Positions 7,576 through 18,534 are shown, counted from the stretch's first letter. The stretch is DNA of 64,000 bases from Pseudoxanthomonas sp. (GCF_035999195.1 NZ_DASYGY010000009.1:992001-1056000), one strand, 5' to 3'. Program-made: numbers and translations. Notes: generated by a model from the sequence alone, not told the origin.

Positions 7576-10218
7576 TCAGGGGGGAGTGTCGAGGCCGGCA
7601 CGCAACGCGTCGCGCAGCGCGTCCTGCAGGGAGGGGACGGTGAGCGGACGGTCGTGCTCGTCGGTGATCTGGAACACGTCCTCCGCACGCTCGCCGAAGG
7701 TGGCGATACGCGCGTCGTGCACGCGCAGCCGCTGCCGGCGCAGCACCTGGGCGACGTCCGACAGCAGGCCGGGACGGTCGGGTGCGACCAGGCCGAGGAT
7801 GGTGCGGCGACCATCCGGCGTGGTGCCGAACTCGATGCGCGGCGCGAAACGGAAGTGGCGCAGCTGGCGCGGCACCGCGCGACGCGAGGTGCGCACGCTG
7901 TCCAGGGGGCGCGCCAGCGCGTCGCCCAGCGTGCGCTCGATGTCGGCCGGGTCGCGCGGCGCATACGTGTCGGCCGGCAACAGCTCGAACGTATCGAAGA
8001 TCGTGCCCTGCGGACCGACCAGCACGCGCGCCTGGTGGATGGCGAAGCCCATGCGGTCGAGGGTGGCGAGGATGGCGGCGAACAGGCCGTCGCGGTCGGG
8101 CGAATGCACGAACACCTCGATGGCATCGGCATCGTCGGCGATGCGCCGTGCGCGCACCCGCGTTTCGCCGGGGGCGACGCCACGGATGGCCTGCGCCTGC
8201 CAGGCGAGCTGTTCCGGACGGAAACGCAGGAAGCTTTCCTCCGGCATCGCGGTGAACAGCGCATCGGCCTGCGCCGCCGTCATGCCCTGCAGTTCGAGCA
8301 GCGCGCGCACGCTGCCGCGTGCCTCGTCGAGGCGTTCCTCGACCGCCACCGGGTTCTCCAGCCCCTCGCGCAGCACCCGGCGCGCGGCGAAGTAGAGGTC
8401 GGCCAGCAGGCGGTCCTTCCATGCGTTCCACAGTTTGGGACTGGTGCCCGCGATATCCGCGCACGTCAGCAGGTACAGGTAGTCCAGCCGTTCGCGGTCC
8501 CCCACCAGGGTGGCGAACCGATGGATGACCTCGGGGTCGGCAATGTCCTGCTTCTGCGCCGTCACCGACATGCGCAGGTGCTGTTCCACCAGCCATGCCA
8601 CCAGCGCGGTATCGCCCTCGCTCAGCGCATGCGCCGCGCAGAACTCGCGTGCGTCCACCGCGCCCAGTTCGGAGTGATCGCCGCCGCGCCCCTTGGCGAT
8701 GTCGTGGAACAGGCCGGCCAGCAGCAGCAGCTCCGGCTTGCGCAGGCGCGGCCACACTTCATGCGCGATGGAAAAGCGCTCGTCGGCACGGCCGCCGGCA
8801 AATGCCGCGATGTTCCGCAGCACCATCAGCGTGTGCTGGTCGACGGTGTAGACGTGGAACAGGTCGAACTGCATGCGCCCGGATACGCGCGCGAAGGCGG
8901 GGATCCACTGCCCCAGCACGCCCAGGCGCGCCATGCGGGTGAGACTGTCCACCGCGCGGGGCGCGCGCAGCAGCGCCATGAAGGCATCGCGCTGCGCACG
9001 CGTGGCGTCGGGATACGGCGACAGCTTCGGCAGCGACTCGGCCAGCGCGCGCGCGGTGCGCGAATGCAGGCCGCGCATCTGCGGATGGGCTGCCCAGACC
9101 GCGAACAGCGCGAACACCCGGCCGACATCGTTGGCCGGCCAGTCGCCGTGCCGCGCGGCCAGATAGCCGCGGCGCGACGCGAACTGGTCATCGAGCGGCT
9201 CGGCCAGCGCTTCGCCGTCGAACTGCTCCTCGAAACGCTGCAGCAGGCGGTCGCTGATCCGCCGCACAATGGCAGCGCTGCGGTAGAAGCCCTGCATCAT
9301 CTTCTCGACGCCCAGGCTCCCGGCGTCGTCGGCGAAACCCAGCCGCTGCGCGAGGGTCTTCTGGTAGTCGAACCGCAGGCGCTCCTCGGGCCGGCCCGCG
9401 ACCCGGTGCAGGCCATAGCGCAGTCGCCCCAGCGCGCGCCGTTCGCGCGCCAGCGCGCCGGCTTCGTCCTGCCCCAGATGGCCCAGCCCGACCAGCGCCT
9501 CCAGGTCGCGCACGCCGAACGTGCGCAGCGCCATCCATCCCAGCGTGTGCAGGTCGCGCAGGCCGCCGGGACCTTCCTTGATGTTGGGTTCCAGGTTGTC
9601 GGAGGTGTCGCCGAACCGCGCGTGGCGGATGCGCAGTTCCTCGCGCTTGGCCACGAAGAAGTCGCGCGCGGGCCAGACGCGTGCCGGACCGATGGCATCG
9701 ATCAGCAGGCCCTCGTCGACCGGTTCGCCGACGATCAGCCGCTCCTCGATCAGGGCCGTGAGCACGCTCTGGTCGGCCGCCGCGGCCGCCGTGCACTGCA
9801 CGGCCGAGCGCACGCTGTGGCTGATCGGCAGGCCGGCATCCCACAACAGCGCGAACAGGCGCGCCACGGCATCGTGGTGGGCCTGCTGCGCGTCCGCCGG
9901 TGCCAGCACCAGCACGTCCACGTCAGAATGCGGAAAGAGTTCGCCGCGGCCGTAGCCGCCCACCGCGAACAGCGCCATCGGCGCCTCGGCCGGAATGCAG
10001 CGGGCCCAGGCTTCCTTCAGCAGATGATCGACCGCCCGCGCGCGCAGCGCGAGGAGGCGGTCCATGCCGTCGTCCTGGTCGAAGCGCCTGTCCAGCCGGG
10101 CATCGGTGTTGGCCAGCGACGCCCGCGCCGCTGCCGCCCAGTCCGCGTCATCGGCGACGTCCGGGCCGATGTCCGGAAGCCGCGTCGCCTGTCCGTTCGC
10201 GGCTGTCGTCGTGCTCAC
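7576..10218 (-). CDS. glnD: Bifunctional uridylyltransferase/uridylyl-removing enzyme of PII
   Basis: Nitrogen sensor that uridylylates PII proteins when glutamine is low and removes UMP when it is high. The 880-residue protein shows the nucleotidyltransferase motif [19 protein letters not shown] near residue 85, an HD hydrolase domain ([20 protein letters not shown]), and two C-terminal ACT-type glutamine-binding regions. Start chosen at GTG 10218, overlapping the map stop (GTGA), because the family N-terminus fits; longer in-frame extensions run into map. E. coli GlnD is 890 residues. Confidence 0.93.
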   Translation of the reverse strand: MSTTTAANGQATRLPDIGPDVADDADWAAAARASLANTDARLDRRFDQDDGMDRLLALRARAVDHLLKEAWARCIPAEAPMALFAVGGYGRGELFPHSDVDVLVLAPADAQQAHHDAVARLFALLWDAGLPISHSVRSAVQCTAAAAADQSVLTALIEERLIVGEPVDEGLLIDAIGPARVWPARDFFVAKREELRIRHARFGDTSDNLEPNIKEGPGGLRDLHTLGWMALRTFGVRDLEALVGLGHLGQDEAGALARERRALGRLRYGLHRVAGRPEERLRFDYQKTLAQRLGFADDAGSLGVEKMMQGFYRSAAIVRRISDRLLQRFEEQFDGEALAEPLDDQFASRRGYLAARHGDWPANDVGRVFALFAVWAAHPQMRGLHSRTARALAESLPKLSPYPDATRAQRDAFMALLRAPRAVDSLTRMARLGVLGQWIPAFARVSGRMQFDLFHVYTVDQHTLMVLRNIAAFAGGRADERFSIAHEVWPRLRKPELLLLAGLFHDIAKGRGGDHSELGAVDAREFCAAHALSEGDTALVAWLVEQHLRMSVTAQKQDIADPEVIHRFATLVGDRERLDYLYLLTCADIAGTSPKLWNAWKDRLLADLYFAARRVLREGLENPVAVEERLDEARGSVRALLELQGMTAAQADALFTAMPEESFLRFRPEQLAWQAQAIRGVAPGETRVRARRIADDADAIEVFVHSPDRDGLFAAILATLDRMGFAIHQARVLVGPQGTIFDTFELLPADTYAPRDPADIERTLGDALARPLDSVRTSRRAVPRQLRHFRFAPRIEFGTTPDGRRTILGLVAPDRPGLLSDVAQVLRRQRLRVHDARIATFGERAEDVFQITDEHDRPLTVPSLQDALRDALRAGLDTPP

Positions 10219-10991
10219 AGGTCGTTGTCGTCGCCCGGCACGCGGGTCAGGATCTCGACGCCGTCCTCGGTCACCGCCACCGTGTGCTCCCACTGCGCGG
10301 ACAGCTTGCGGTCCTTGGTCACCACGGTCCAGCCGTCGGGCAGCACGCGGGTGTGGCGCGCGCCTTCGTTGATCATCGGCTCGATGGTGAAGGTCATGCC
10401 CGGCTTCAGCACCACGCCCTCGCCCGGCCGGCCGTAGTGCAGCACCTGCGGCTCGTCGTGGTAGACCTTGCCGATGCCGTGCCCGCAGTACTCGCGCACC
10501 ACGCTGAAACGCTCGCTTTCGGCGTACTGCTGGATCGCATGACCCACGTCGCCCAGGGTGGCGCCCGGCTTCACCGCACGGATGCCGCGGAACATCGCCT
10601 CGCGCGTGGTGTCCACCAGCCGCTTCGCCATCACCGACGGCGTACCGACCATGTACATGCGGCTGGTGTCGCCGTGCCAGCCGTCCTTGATGACGGTGAC
10701 GTCGATGTTGAGGATGTCGCCATCCTTCAGCACCTTGGCCTCGCTGGGGATGCCATGGCAGATGACGTTGTTGACCGAGGTGCATACCGTGGCCGGGAAA
10801 CCCTTGTAGCCCACGTTGGCCGGGATGGCTTTCTGCACGTTGACGATGTGATCGTGGCAGATGCGGTCCAGTTCGGCGGTGGTGACGCCCGGCTTCACGT
10901 ACGGGGCGACCACCTGCAGCACTTCGGCGGCCAGTCGGCCGGCGATGCGCATCTGGGCGAGGTCTTCGGGGGTCTTGAGCTGGATGGCCAT
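10215..10991 (-). CDS. map: Methionine aminopeptidase, type I
   Basis: Removes the N-terminal methionine from nascent proteins using two metal ions. The 258-residue protein begins MAIQLKTPEDLAQMRIAGRLAA, close to E. coli Map. Metal ligands are visible in NIDVTVIKDGWHGDTSRM, REYCGHGIG, FTIEPM and the terminal WEHTVAVTEDG. An upstream ATG six codons earlier was rejected because MAI is the conserved start. Overlaps glnD by 4 nt and is divergent from rpsB, the usual arrangement. Confidence 0.96.
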   Translation of the reverse strand: MAIQLKTPEDLAQMRIAGRLAAEVLQVVAPYVKPGVTTAELDRICHDHIVNVQKAIPANVGYKGFPATVCTSVNNVICHGIPSEAKVLKDGDILNIDVTVIKDGWHGDTSRMYMVGTPSVMAKRLVDTTREAMFRGIRAVKPGATLGDVGHAIQQYAESERFSVVREYCGHGIGKVYHDEPQVLHYGRPGEGVVLKPGMTFTIEPMINEGARHTRVLPDGWTVVTKDRKLSAQWEHTVAVTEDGVEILTRVPGDDNDL

Positions 10992-11067
10992 TGGCCGATT
11001 ATCCCCCATTTGGCGCGCGGGCTGAACGGCCGGGGCCGCCAGGCCCTGTCCGCCCGGGCGGGTCGGT

Positions 11068-11097
11068 TTGCGGCGGCACGCGAAAGACCGCTATACT
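11068..11097 (+). promoter_or_regulatory. rpsB promoter
   Basis: TTGCGG (11068-11073), an 18-nt spacer and TATACT (11092-11097) form a good sigma-70 promoter upstream of rpsB, on the strand divergent from map. The -10 matches five of six consensus bases. It implies a 5' leader of about 200 nt. Confidence 0.7.
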
Positions 11098-11103
11098 CCC
11101 GCG

Positions 11104-11312
11104 GCTTCGCGCCCGGGGTCCGCCCGGCCGGACCGCCCACGTCGGGCGACACCGACGAATCCACACCTGCTGCCCCAACCCGTGCCGGGGTGCCCTTCGC
11201 TGAAGGGTTCGGACACGGACGCCGCAGGGAGGCCCAACCCCGGAACCCCGCCCTCACCGGCGCCGTCCTCCATTGAACCGGACGGTGGGTTCCCTTCGAT
11301 GGAGTCACTGCA
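11104..11312 (+). promoter_or_regulatory. Long structured rpsB 5' leader
   Basis: About 209 nt of untranslated leader between the predicted start of transcription and the rpsB ATG, with GC-rich complementary segments (for example GTGCCGGGG/CCCGGCAC-like and CCCTTCGCTGAAGGG). In other gammaproteobacteria ribosomal protein S2 represses its own operon through a structured rpsB leader; a similar role is inferred here from position and length only. Nothing else was found in the 10992-11312 gap. Confidence 0.45.
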
Positions 11313-12116
11313 ATGCCCCAAGTCACCATGCGCCAGATGCTGGAAGCCGGCGTCCACTTCGGCCACCAGACCCGCTACTGGAACCCCAAGATGGCGCCGT
11401 ACATCTTCGGTGCCCGCGGCAAGATCCACATCATCAACCTCGAGAAGACCGTTCCGCTGTTCAACGACGCGATGAACTTCATCTCGGGCGTGGCGCAGAA
11501 GCGCGGCACCATCCTGTTCCTGGGCACCAAGCGCAGCGCGCGCGAGGCCGTGAAGGAAGAAGCCGAGCGTTGCGGCATGCCGTACATGACCCAGCGCTGG
11601 CTGGGCGGCACGCTGACCAACTTCGCCACGGTGAAGAAGTCGGTCGCCCGCCTGAAGGAACTGGAAGCCGCCGAAACCGACGGCACGTTCGAGAAGCTGG
11701 TCAAGCACGAAGTGCTGGGCCTGCGCCGCGAGCGCGAGAAGCTGCTGGCCTCGCTGGGCGGCATCAAGGAAATGAACCGCCTGCCCGACGCCCTGTTCGT
11801 CATCGACATCGGCCATGAAGACATCGCCATCAAGGAAGCCAAGAAGCTCGGCATCCCGGTGATCGCGGTGGTCGACTCGAACTACGACCCGGCCCTGGTC
11901 GACTACGCCATCCCCGGCAACGACGACGCCATCCGCGCCGTACAGCTGTACGCCCGTGCCGCCGCCGACGCCGTGCTGGAAGGCAAGGCCGCCCAGCCGA
12001 ACGCCGCCACCGTGCGCGAGGAAGAGTTCGCCGAAGGCGGCGACGACAAGGGTGCCCGCCGCGCCCCGGCCAAGAAGGCCGCCGGCAAGAAGTCCGACGA
12101 AGCCGCCGCCGAGTAA
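11313..12116 (+). CDS. rpsB: 30S ribosomal protein S2
   Basis: Small-subunit ribosomal protein required for S1 binding. The 267-residue protein starts [27 protein letters not shown] and contains the conserved [24 protein letters not shown] segment. The C-terminus is extended with a Lys/Ala-rich tail ([10 protein letters not shown]). It is first in the rpsB-tsf operon. Confidence 0.98.
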   Translation: MPQVTMRQMLEAGVHFGHQTRYWNPKMAPYIFGARGKIHIINLEKTVPLFNDAMNFISGVAQKRGTILFLGTKRSAREAVKEEAERCGMPYMTQRWLGGTLTNFATVKKSVARLKELEAAETDGTFEKLVKHEVLGLRREREKLLASLGGIKEMNRLPDALFVIDIGHEDIAIKEAKKLGIPVIAVVDSNYDPALVDYAIPGNDDAIRAVQLYARAAADAVLEGKAAQPNAATVREEEFAEGGDDKGARRAPAKKAAGKKSDEAAAE

Positions 12117-12128
12117 TCCGGCTGCAAC

Positions 12129-12154
12129 GCCGCCGCGCCATGCTGCGCGGCGGC
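12129..12154 (+). terminator. Hairpin immediately after rpsB, possible partial terminator
   Basis: A 10-bp perfect stem (gccgccgcgc / gcgcggcggc) with a 6-nt loop lies 12 nt after the rpsB stop and is followed by a moderately T-rich run (ATGTTCTTCCTT). E. coli also has an attenuating hairpin between rpsB and tsf, so this may lower tsf transcription relative to rpsB. Confidence 0.55.
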
Positions 12155-12164
12155 CCATGTTCTT

Positions 12165-12307
12165 CCTTCTCCCCCGGGAGAAGGGCCTGCCCCCGCGAAG
12201 GCGGGGGTGCCCGAAAGGCGGATGAGGGTACGGGAAGCACGCTGGCGTTCAACGCGTCGCGACTCCACCGGACCTTCACCCCAACCCCTCTCCCGACGGG
12301 AGAGGGG
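12165..12307. repeat. Intergenic repeat cluster between rpsB and tsf
   Basis: Starts with CCTTCTCCCCCGGGAGAAGG and GGCGGATGAGGG, the inverted form of the CTCATCCGCC/CCTTCTCCC repeat, and ends with a 10-bp perfect hairpin, CCCCTCTCCC/GGGAGAGGGG (12285-12307). It separates rpsB from tsf by a 219-nt gap. Confidence 0.7.
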
Positions 12308-12335
12308 CTTTGCCAAACCAAACAGAGGTAATCCC

Positions 12336-13214
<879 letters not shown>

Positions 13215-13238
13215 GCCGACACGCCCTGCGCTGCACCG

Positions 13239-13266
13239 GCAAAGCCGCGGGAAACCGCGGCTTTGC
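13239..13266 (+). terminator. Terminator of the rpsB-tsf operon
   Basis: Perfect 12-bp stem (gcaaagccgcgg / ccgcggctttgc) with a GAAA tetraloop, then TGTTTCC, 24 nt after the tsf stop. Confidence 0.85.
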
Positions 13267-13426
13267 TGTTTCCGGCATGTGCGAAGCCATGGGAAGGCGC
13301 CGGCGTCGACCGTTCGTCGCCGCCGGCTAAAGTTCCCGCGGTCCGCGCCGACACTTCCTACAAAGCTGACACTCCGTCACGCCTTGCCGGCATCCCGCCC
13401 GCCCACCTGCTGCGTACCGCACCCGG

Positions 13427-14920
13427 ATGCGTCCCGAACTCGAATCCCAGCTGTTGAATTGCCGCAACCTGCCGAGCCCGCCGGGCGTGGCATTGCGCAT
13501 CATCGAGCTGGCGCAGGACCCCGAGGTGGTGATGGCGACCGCCGCCGACACCATCGGCCTGGACGCCGCGCTCAGCGCGCGCATGCTGCGCATCGCCAAT
13601 TCACCGCTCTATGCCAGCCGTCGCCGGGTCGAGAACCTGTCGCAGGCGCTGACCGTGCTCGGCCTGAACGCCACGCTGACGCTGGCGCTGGGGTTTTCGC
13701 TGGCGCGCTGCGGCAGCGGCACCCACCCGGCCGCGCAGGAACGCGTCTGGCGCCGCAGCGTGATCGCCGCGCTGGCCTGCCGCCTGCTGGGCCAGCACGC
13801 CGGCATGCGCAAGGCCGAGGAACTGATGCTGGCCGCGCTGCTGCAGGACATCGGCATGCTGGCGCTGCTGGAAGTGCTGGGCGAGGACTACGCCCGCCTG
13901 GTCGAGCGCACCCAGAACAACGCTGCCCTGCTGGCGGCCGAACGCGACTGGCTGGGCTGCGACCACGCCGTCGTCGGCGGCTGGCTGGCGCGGCAATGGA
14001 ACCTGCCGGCCCTGCTGCGCGAAGCGATCCTGGAGAGCGAAGCGCCCGCATCGGACACCACCTTCAACGCCTGCGTCGCGGTGTCCGGCCAGGTCGCCGA
14101 CATCTGGATCGCCGGCACCGACGAAGCGCGCACCGAGGAGGCGCACCGGAAGGCCGCCCTGCAGGTCGCCACGCGACTGGGCATGGACTACGCCGCCTTC
14201 CTCGCGCTGACCGAGGACATGATCGCCGCGCTGCCCGAGGTCTGCGCGATGTTCGACGTCCCGCCCGCGCCGCCCGCCCGCATCCAGGCCCTGCTCGATC
14301 AGGCACGCGAACTGCTGGTGGTGCGCAACCTGCGCGAGATCCAGGAAGCCGCGCGTGCGCGCAAGGAGGCCGACGCGCACGAGGACCGCGCGCGCCGCCT
14401 GGCCGAGGAGGTTCGCCGCGACCCGCTGACCGGCGCCTACAACCGCAGCCAGTTGGAGGAAGTGCTGGAGAAGGAGTTCGACGCCGCCACCCGGCACGGC
14501 TGGCCGCTGTCGATCGCCTTCATCGACCTGGACGACTTCAAGCAGGTCAACGATCGCTGGGGCCACCTGGTCGGCGACGAAGTGCTGCGCAATTTCGCCA
14601 AGTCGCTGATGCGCCACGTGCGCAGCAGCGACATCGTCGCCCGCTATGGCGGCGAGGAATTCCTGGTGGTGCTGCCCGGCATCAACGAAGACGCCGCCAT
14701 CCAGGTGGTGCGGCGCATCCTGTCCGAGGTCGCCGGCGCCGCGATGGCCCACGTCAACGGCCAGCCGTTGCACATCACCTTCTCCGCCGGCCTGGCCACG
14801 CAGGGCGCGCTGGAACAGTTCCGCCACGTCGACGACCTGCTGCGGGCCGCCGACGAGGCCCTGTATGGCGCCAAGCGACAGGGCCGCAACCGCGTCTCGG
14901 TGGGCGCCGTCGGCACCTGA
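13427..14920 (+). CDS. HDOD-GGDEF diguanylate cyclase
   Basis: A 497-residue two-domain signalling protein: an HDOD domain (about 10-210, with LPSPPGVALRIIEL and ANSPLYASRR), a coiled-coil-prone linker rich in Arg/Glu (about 310-330), and a C-terminal GGDEF domain (about 330-495). The catalytic loop is RYGGEEFLVVLPG (GGEEF at about 408-412). An RxxD inhibitory site (RSSD) sits five residues before it, so c-di-GMP synthesis with product inhibition is expected. No signal peptide or membrane segment. It separates tsf from pyrH. Confidence 0.9.
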   Translation: MRPELESQLLNCRNLPSPPGVALRIIELAQDPEVVMATAADTIGLDAALSARMLRIANSPLYASRRRVENLSQALTVLGLNATLTLALGFSLARCGSGTHPAAQERVWRRSVIAALACRLLGQHAGMRKAEELMLAALLQDIGMLALLEVLGEDYARLVERTQNNAALLAAERDWLGCDHAVVGGWLARQWNLPALLREAILESEAPASDTTFNACVAVSGQVADIWIAGTDEARTEEAHRKAALQVATRLGMDYAAFLALTEDMIAALPEVCAMFDVPPAPPARIQALLDQARELLVVRNLREIQEAARARKEADAHEDRARRLAEEVRRDPLTGAYNRSQLEEVLEKEFDAATRHGWPLSIAFIDLDDFKQVNDRWGHLVGDEVLRNFAKSLMRHVRSSDIVARYGGEEFLVVLPGINEDAAIQVVRRILSEVAGAAMAHVNGQPLHITFSAGLATQGALEQFRHVDDLLRAADEALYGAKRQGRNRVSVGAVGT

Positions 14921-14931
14921 CCGCGCGACGG

Positions 14932-15627
14932 CTACTGCCGCGGCTGCAGCGCGACTTCCTCGTACGGCTGCACGACCACCCAGCCCTCCCCCGCGAACCG
15001 CAGCTGGATGCTTTCGCCGGATCCGCGCCCCAGCAGCGTGCCCAGCGAGATGTCGGTGATGATTTCCGGCGTCAGGCCGCCCGACCACGCCACCGTCGCA
15101 TTCGGATCGGTGAACACGGGCCCGGTCTGCGCGTTCACCGGCAGCGTCAGCGGCTCGTAATGGGACGTGATGGCGACGATGCCGTGCCCGCTCAGGCGCA
15201 CGTTGAACAGGCCGCCCGACAGCATGCCGGCGACCTTGCGCATCATCGTGATGCGGCTTTCGATGCCCGACTCGGTGGCCAGAACGTCGTTGCCGTTGAC
15301 GAAGATGGCCTCGCCGGCCAGCCGCAGCAGGGTGATCCGCTTGCCGGCATCGGCCAGATAGACGCGCCCCTGGCCCTCGATCTTCATCAGCTGCATGCCC
15401 TCGCCGCTGACCGCCTTCTTCAGCAGGTTGCCAAGCCCCTGTTCCAGCACGCCTTGGCGGGTGAACTTCACCGCACCCTTGCGCGCCACCATCGCGCCGG
15501 CCTTGGCCCAGACCAGTCCGTTCAACCGCACTTCAAGCAGGTGCGGGCTCTCCAGCTCGAAGGCTTCCGGGCTGGCGTCCTTTTCGCGGGAGGACGCGAG
15601 GAATTCCTGCAGGGTGCGCACGCTCAT
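14932..15627 (-). CDS. AIM24-family protein
   Basis: A 231-residue soluble beta-rich protein of the AIM24 (DUF124, TIGR00266-like) family, with typical GEGMQLMKIEGQGRVYLAD and GIESRITMMRKVAGMLSGG segments. Function in bacteria is unknown. The start at 15627 (MSVRTLQEF) has AAGGAAC upstream; longer in-frame starts would add an Arg-rich tail unlike the family. It is opposite in strand to the flanking genes, convergent with the cyclase gene. Confidence 0.8.
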   Translation of the reverse strand: MSVRTLQEFLASSREKDASPEAFELESPHLLEVRLNGLVWAKAGAMVARKGAVKFTRQGVLEQGLGNLLKKAVSGEGMQLMKIEGQGRVYLADAGKRITLLRLAGEAIFVNGNDVLATESGIESRITMMRKVAGMLSGGLFNVRLSGHGIVAITSHYEPLTLPVNAQTGPVFTDPNATVAWSGGLTPEIITDISLGTLLGRGSGESIQLRFAGEGWVVVQPYEEVALQPRQ

Positions 15628-15692
15628 GACCGTTCCTTGATGGCTGCCGATGGGGACGGCCATGATAGCGGCCCCGACCCGAGGTGCCGCCC

Positions 15693-16052
15693 ATGCCCCG
15701 CATCGTTCCCGTGCCGCACACGCCCGACGCCGCCACGCGCGCACCGGTCGCCGCCGATCGCCTAGTGGCCGGGCAGCCGACGCAGGCGGTCGGCAACGCC
15801 TACTCGTCCGGGGACGAGCGGTTCCATTGCGGCGTCTGGGAGGGCGATGCGGGCGCGTGGCGGGTGCGCTACACCGAGCACGAGTTCTGCCACCTGCTCA
15901 GCGGCCGCGTGCGCCTGCGCGATGATGCGGGCGACGAGGTGACGGTGCTGGAAGCCGGCCAGAGCTTCGTGGTGCCGGCCGGTTTCAGCGGCACGTGGGA
16001 GGTGCTGGAACCCGCGCGCAAGCTCTACGCCATCTACGAACCCGGCGACTGA
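15693..16052 (+). CDS. Small cupin-domain protein
   Basis: A 119-residue single-domain cupin, Cupin_3 (DUF861)-like: VRYTEHEFCHLLSGRVRLRDDAGDE and GQSFVVPAGFSGTWEVLEPARKLYAIYEP form the two cupin motifs. The substrate is unknown. ATG 15693 has GAGG upstream; a GTG nine bases earlier is possible. Divergent from the AIM24-family gene and 51 nt upstream of pyrH. Confidence 0.8.
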   Translation: MPRIVPVPHTPDAATRAPVAADRLVAGQPTQAVGNAYSSGDERFHCGVWEGDAGAWRVRYTEHEFCHLLSGRVRLRDDAGDEVTVLEAGQSFVVPAGFSGTWEVLEPARKLYAIYEPGD

Positions 16053-16067
16053 GGCGACGCGCTCGGC

Positions 16068-16073
16068 TAGAAT
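16068..16073 (+). promoter_or_regulatory. Candidate -10 element of pyrH
   Basis: GGCTAGAAT 31 nt before the pyrH ATG contains TAGAAT (five of six consensus bases). No convincing -35 hexamer was seen. Confidence 0.4.
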
Positions 16074-16103
16074 TGCCGCGTTTGCCCCCACGCCGAGAAT
16101 CCC

Positions 16104-16829
16104 ATGCCCGCTCCCCTCACCTATCGCCGCATCCTGCTCAAACTGTCCGGCGAGGCGCTGATGGGGGCCGAGGACTACGGCATCGACCCGGCGGTGATCA
16201 CGCGGATCGCGCGCGAGATCATCGAAGCACGCGATGCAGGCGCCGAGGTGGGCCTGGTGATCGGCGGCGGCAACATCTTCCGCGGTGCCGGCCTGGCGGC
16301 CGGCGGCATGGACCGCGTCACCGGCGACCAGATGGGCATGCTGGCCACCGTCATCAACGCGCTGGCCATGCAGGACGCGCTGGAAAAGCTGGGCGCGAAG
16401 TGCCGCGTGATGAGCGCCATCAAGATCAACGACGTGTGCGAGGACTACATCCGCCGCCGCGCCATCCGCCATCTGGAAAAGGGCCGCATCGCGATCTTCG
16501 CCGCCGGCACCGGCAACCCGTTCTTCACCACCGACTCCGGCGCCGCGCTGCGCGCGATCGAGATCGGCGCCGACCTGCTGCTGAAGGCCACCAAGGTGGA
16601 CGGCGTGTACGACAAGGACCCCAGCAAGCATGCCGATGCGGTGCGCTACGACCAGCTGACCTACGATGAGGTGATCGCGCGCGACCTGCAGGTGATGGAC
16701 ACGGCCGCGTTCGCGCTGTGCCGCGACAGCGACGTGCCGCTGCGCATCTACGACCTGTCGGTGCCCGGCAACCTGATGCGCATCCTGCGCGGGGAGCATG
16801 TCGGCACGCTGGTGAAAGGCCGCGGCTGA
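16104..16829 (+). CDS. pyrH: Uridylate kinase
   Basis: Phosphorylates UMP to UDP in pyrimidine nucleotide synthesis; hexameric bacterial type of the amino-acid kinase fold. The 241-residue protein shows [18 protein letters not shown] and the [31 protein letters not shown] region. It belongs to the conserved rpsB-tsf-pyrH-frr order, but here is separated from tsf by three genes and from frr by a metal exporter. Confidence 0.97.
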   Translation: MPAPLTYRRILLKLSGEALMGAEDYGIDPAVITRIAREIIEARDAGAEVGLVIGGGNIFRGAGLAAGGMDRVTGDQMGMLATVINALAMQDALEKLGAKCRVMSAIKINDVCEDYIRRRAIRHLEKGRIAIFAAGTGNPFFTTDSGAALRAIEIGADLLLKATKVDGVYDKDPSKHADAVRYDQLTYDEVIARDLQVMDTAAFALCRDSDVPLRIYDLSVPGNLMRILRGEHVGTLVKGRG

Positions 16830-16961
16830 CAGGTCGCGCCGCGCATCTTCCAGGCCGAGATACCGCCCGCTCCGGCGGGAATAGACCGGCGGAAGACCGA
16901 GGTGCGCCCGCATCACCGCTGTAATAGTGTTCGGTGGCGCAGGCGGGCACCCTAGCCCGCC

Positions 16962-17891
16962 ATGGGACACGGACACCACCACGGCCACGGCGCGCACGCG
17001 CATCCACAGGCATCGGCCACACGCACCTTCGCGTGGGTCACGCTGATCAACCTGGCCTACACCGTCGTCGAGGCCGGCTACGGTTTCCACACCAACTCGC
17101 TGGCGCTGCTGTCGGACGCGCTGCACAACCTCGGCGACGTGCTGGGGCTGGCGCTGGCCTGGGGCGCGGCTGCGCTGGCCGGCCGGCGACCACGCGGCCG
17201 GCATACCTATGGCTGGCGGCGCGCCACCCTGCTGTCGCCGCTGGCCAACGCCGTGCTGCTGATGCTCTTCGCGGGCGCGCTGAGCTGGGAGGCCTTCCGT
17301 CGCTTCAGCGCACCGCCGGAGATCCCCGCCACCCCCGTCATCGTGGTGGCCTCGCTGGGCATCCTGGTCAACCTGGGCGCCGCCTGGCTGGTCAGGGATG
17401 GCCATGCGCACGACCTCAACAAGCGGGGCGCCTTCCTGCACCTGGTGGCCGATGCCGCCGTGTCCCTGGCGGCCGTGCTGGCCGGCGTGGGCATGGCCAC
17501 GCTGGGCTGGGCGTGGCTGGATCCGGCCACGGCGCTGCTGGTCGCGGTGGTGGTGGCCCTGGGGTCATGGAGCCTGTTGCGGGACAGCTTCGACGCTGCG
17601 ATGGACGCCGTGCCGGCCAGCGTGGACCCGGAGGAGGTGCGGGCGTTCCTGCAGGAGCGACCCGATGTCACCGCCGTACACCACCTGCACATCTGGCCGT
17701 TGGGCGCCAACGAGATCGCCCTGACCGCGCATCTGGTGCGCGCGCGGGAAGACGACCACGACGCCTTCCTCGATGCCACCGTGCACGCCCTGGACGCGCG
17801 ATTCGGCATCAATCACGCGACCCTCCAGATCGAGCGCGGCGCGGGCTGCGGCCATGACCGGCACGATGCGGCGCCGCATCATTCGCACTGA
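16962..17891 (+). CDS. Cation diffusion facilitator, probable Zn/Cd/Co exporter
   Basis: A 309-residue CDF-family inner-membrane antiporter with six predicted membrane segments and a cytoplasmic C-terminal domain. Metal-site motifs are [11 protein letters not shown] in segment 2 and HLVADAAVS in segment 5. The N-terminus ([14 protein letters not shown]) and C-terminus ([12 protein letters not shown]) are His-rich, as in CzcD/ZitB-type zinc transporters. It lies between pyrH and frr, genes that are usually adjacent, suggesting insertion of an accessory gene. Confidence 0.9.
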   Translation: MGHGHHHGHGAHAHPQASATRTFAWVTLINLAYTVVEAGYGFHTNSLALLSDALHNLGDVLGLALAWGAAALAGRRPRGRHTYGWRRATLLSPLANAVLLMLFAGALSWEAFRRFSAPPEIPATPVIVVASLGILVNLGAAWLVRDGHAHDLNKRGAFLHLVADAAVSLAAVLAGVGMATLGWAWLDPATALLVAVVVALGSWSLLRDSFDAAMDAVPASVDPEEVRAFLQERPDVTAVHHLHIWPLGANEIALTAHLVRAREDDHDAFLDATVHALDARFGINHATLQIERGAGCGHDRHDAAPHHSH

Positions 17892-17906
17892 ACCGCCTGC
17901 GGACGG

Positions 17907-17935
17907 TCGGCAACGGCCCCGAATCGCCCTATAAT
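17907..17935 (+). promoter_or_regulatory. frr promoter
   Basis: TCGGCA (17907-17912), 17-nt spacer and a consensus TATAAT (17930-17935), with a predicted start about 27 nt before the frr ATG. It gives frr and downstream genes their own promoter after the CDF gene. Confidence 0.75.
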
Positions 17936-17968
17936 CGGCCGTTTACAGGCTTTGCAACGGAAAGGGCG

Positions 17969-18526
17969 ATGCTCAACGACATCAAGAAAGACGCGCAGGC
18001 GCGCATGACCAAGAGCATCGAGGCGCTCCGCCACACCCTGGTGAAGGTCCGCACCGGCCGTGCCTCGACCGCTCTGGTCGAGCACCTGAAGGTCAACTAC
18101 TACGGCTCCGACATGCCGCTGAGCCAGGTAGCGACGGTGACGATCTCCGACTCCCGCTCGCTGACCATCACGCCGTGGGAAAAGCAGATGGTCGGCGCGG
18201 TCGAGAAGGCCATCCTGGCGTCCGACCTGGGCCTGACCCCCAACACGGCCGGCACCACCATCCGCCTCAACCTGCCCGCCCTTACCGAGGAGCGCCGCAA
18301 GGAACTGTCCAAAGTGGTCCACAGCGAAGGCGAGGATGCCAAGGTCGCGATCCGCAACATCCGTCGCGATGCCAACCAGCAGATCAAGGACCTGCTGAAG
18401 GACAAGCAGATCACCGAAGACGAAGAACGCCGGACCGAAGACGAAATCCAGAAGCTCACCGACAAGGCCATCAAGGATGTCGACGACGTGGTGAAGGCCA
18501 AGGAACAGGAACTGATGGCGGTCTGA
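17969..18526 (+). CDS. frr: Ribosome recycling factor
   Basis: Works with EF-G to split ribosomes after termination. The 185-residue protein has the standard length and motifs ([45 protein letters not shown]). It has its own strong promoter and leads into uppS after 8 nt. Confidence 0.97.
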   Translation: MLNDIKKDAQARMTKSIEALRHTLVKVRTGRASTALVEHLKVNYYGSDMPLSQVATVTISDSRSLTITPWEKQMVGAVEKAILASDLGLTPNTAGTTIRLNLPALTEERRKELSKVVHSEGEDAKVAIRNIRRDANQQIKDLLKDKQITEDEERRTEDEIQKLTDKAIKDVDDVVKAKEQELMAV

Positions 18527-18534
18527 GGACTGCC

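Noticed and set aside
7324..10437. Very long open frame (over 1000 codons) on the plus strand opposite glnD and map
   Set aside because: Antisense shadow: low-complexity Arg/His/Gln/Ala/Gly-rich translation typical of GC-rich codon bias; no domain recognised, and glnD/map are certain.
16830..16961. Terminator after pyrH
   Set aside because: Only a short CCGC-rich inverted repeat without a T-tract; not convincing.
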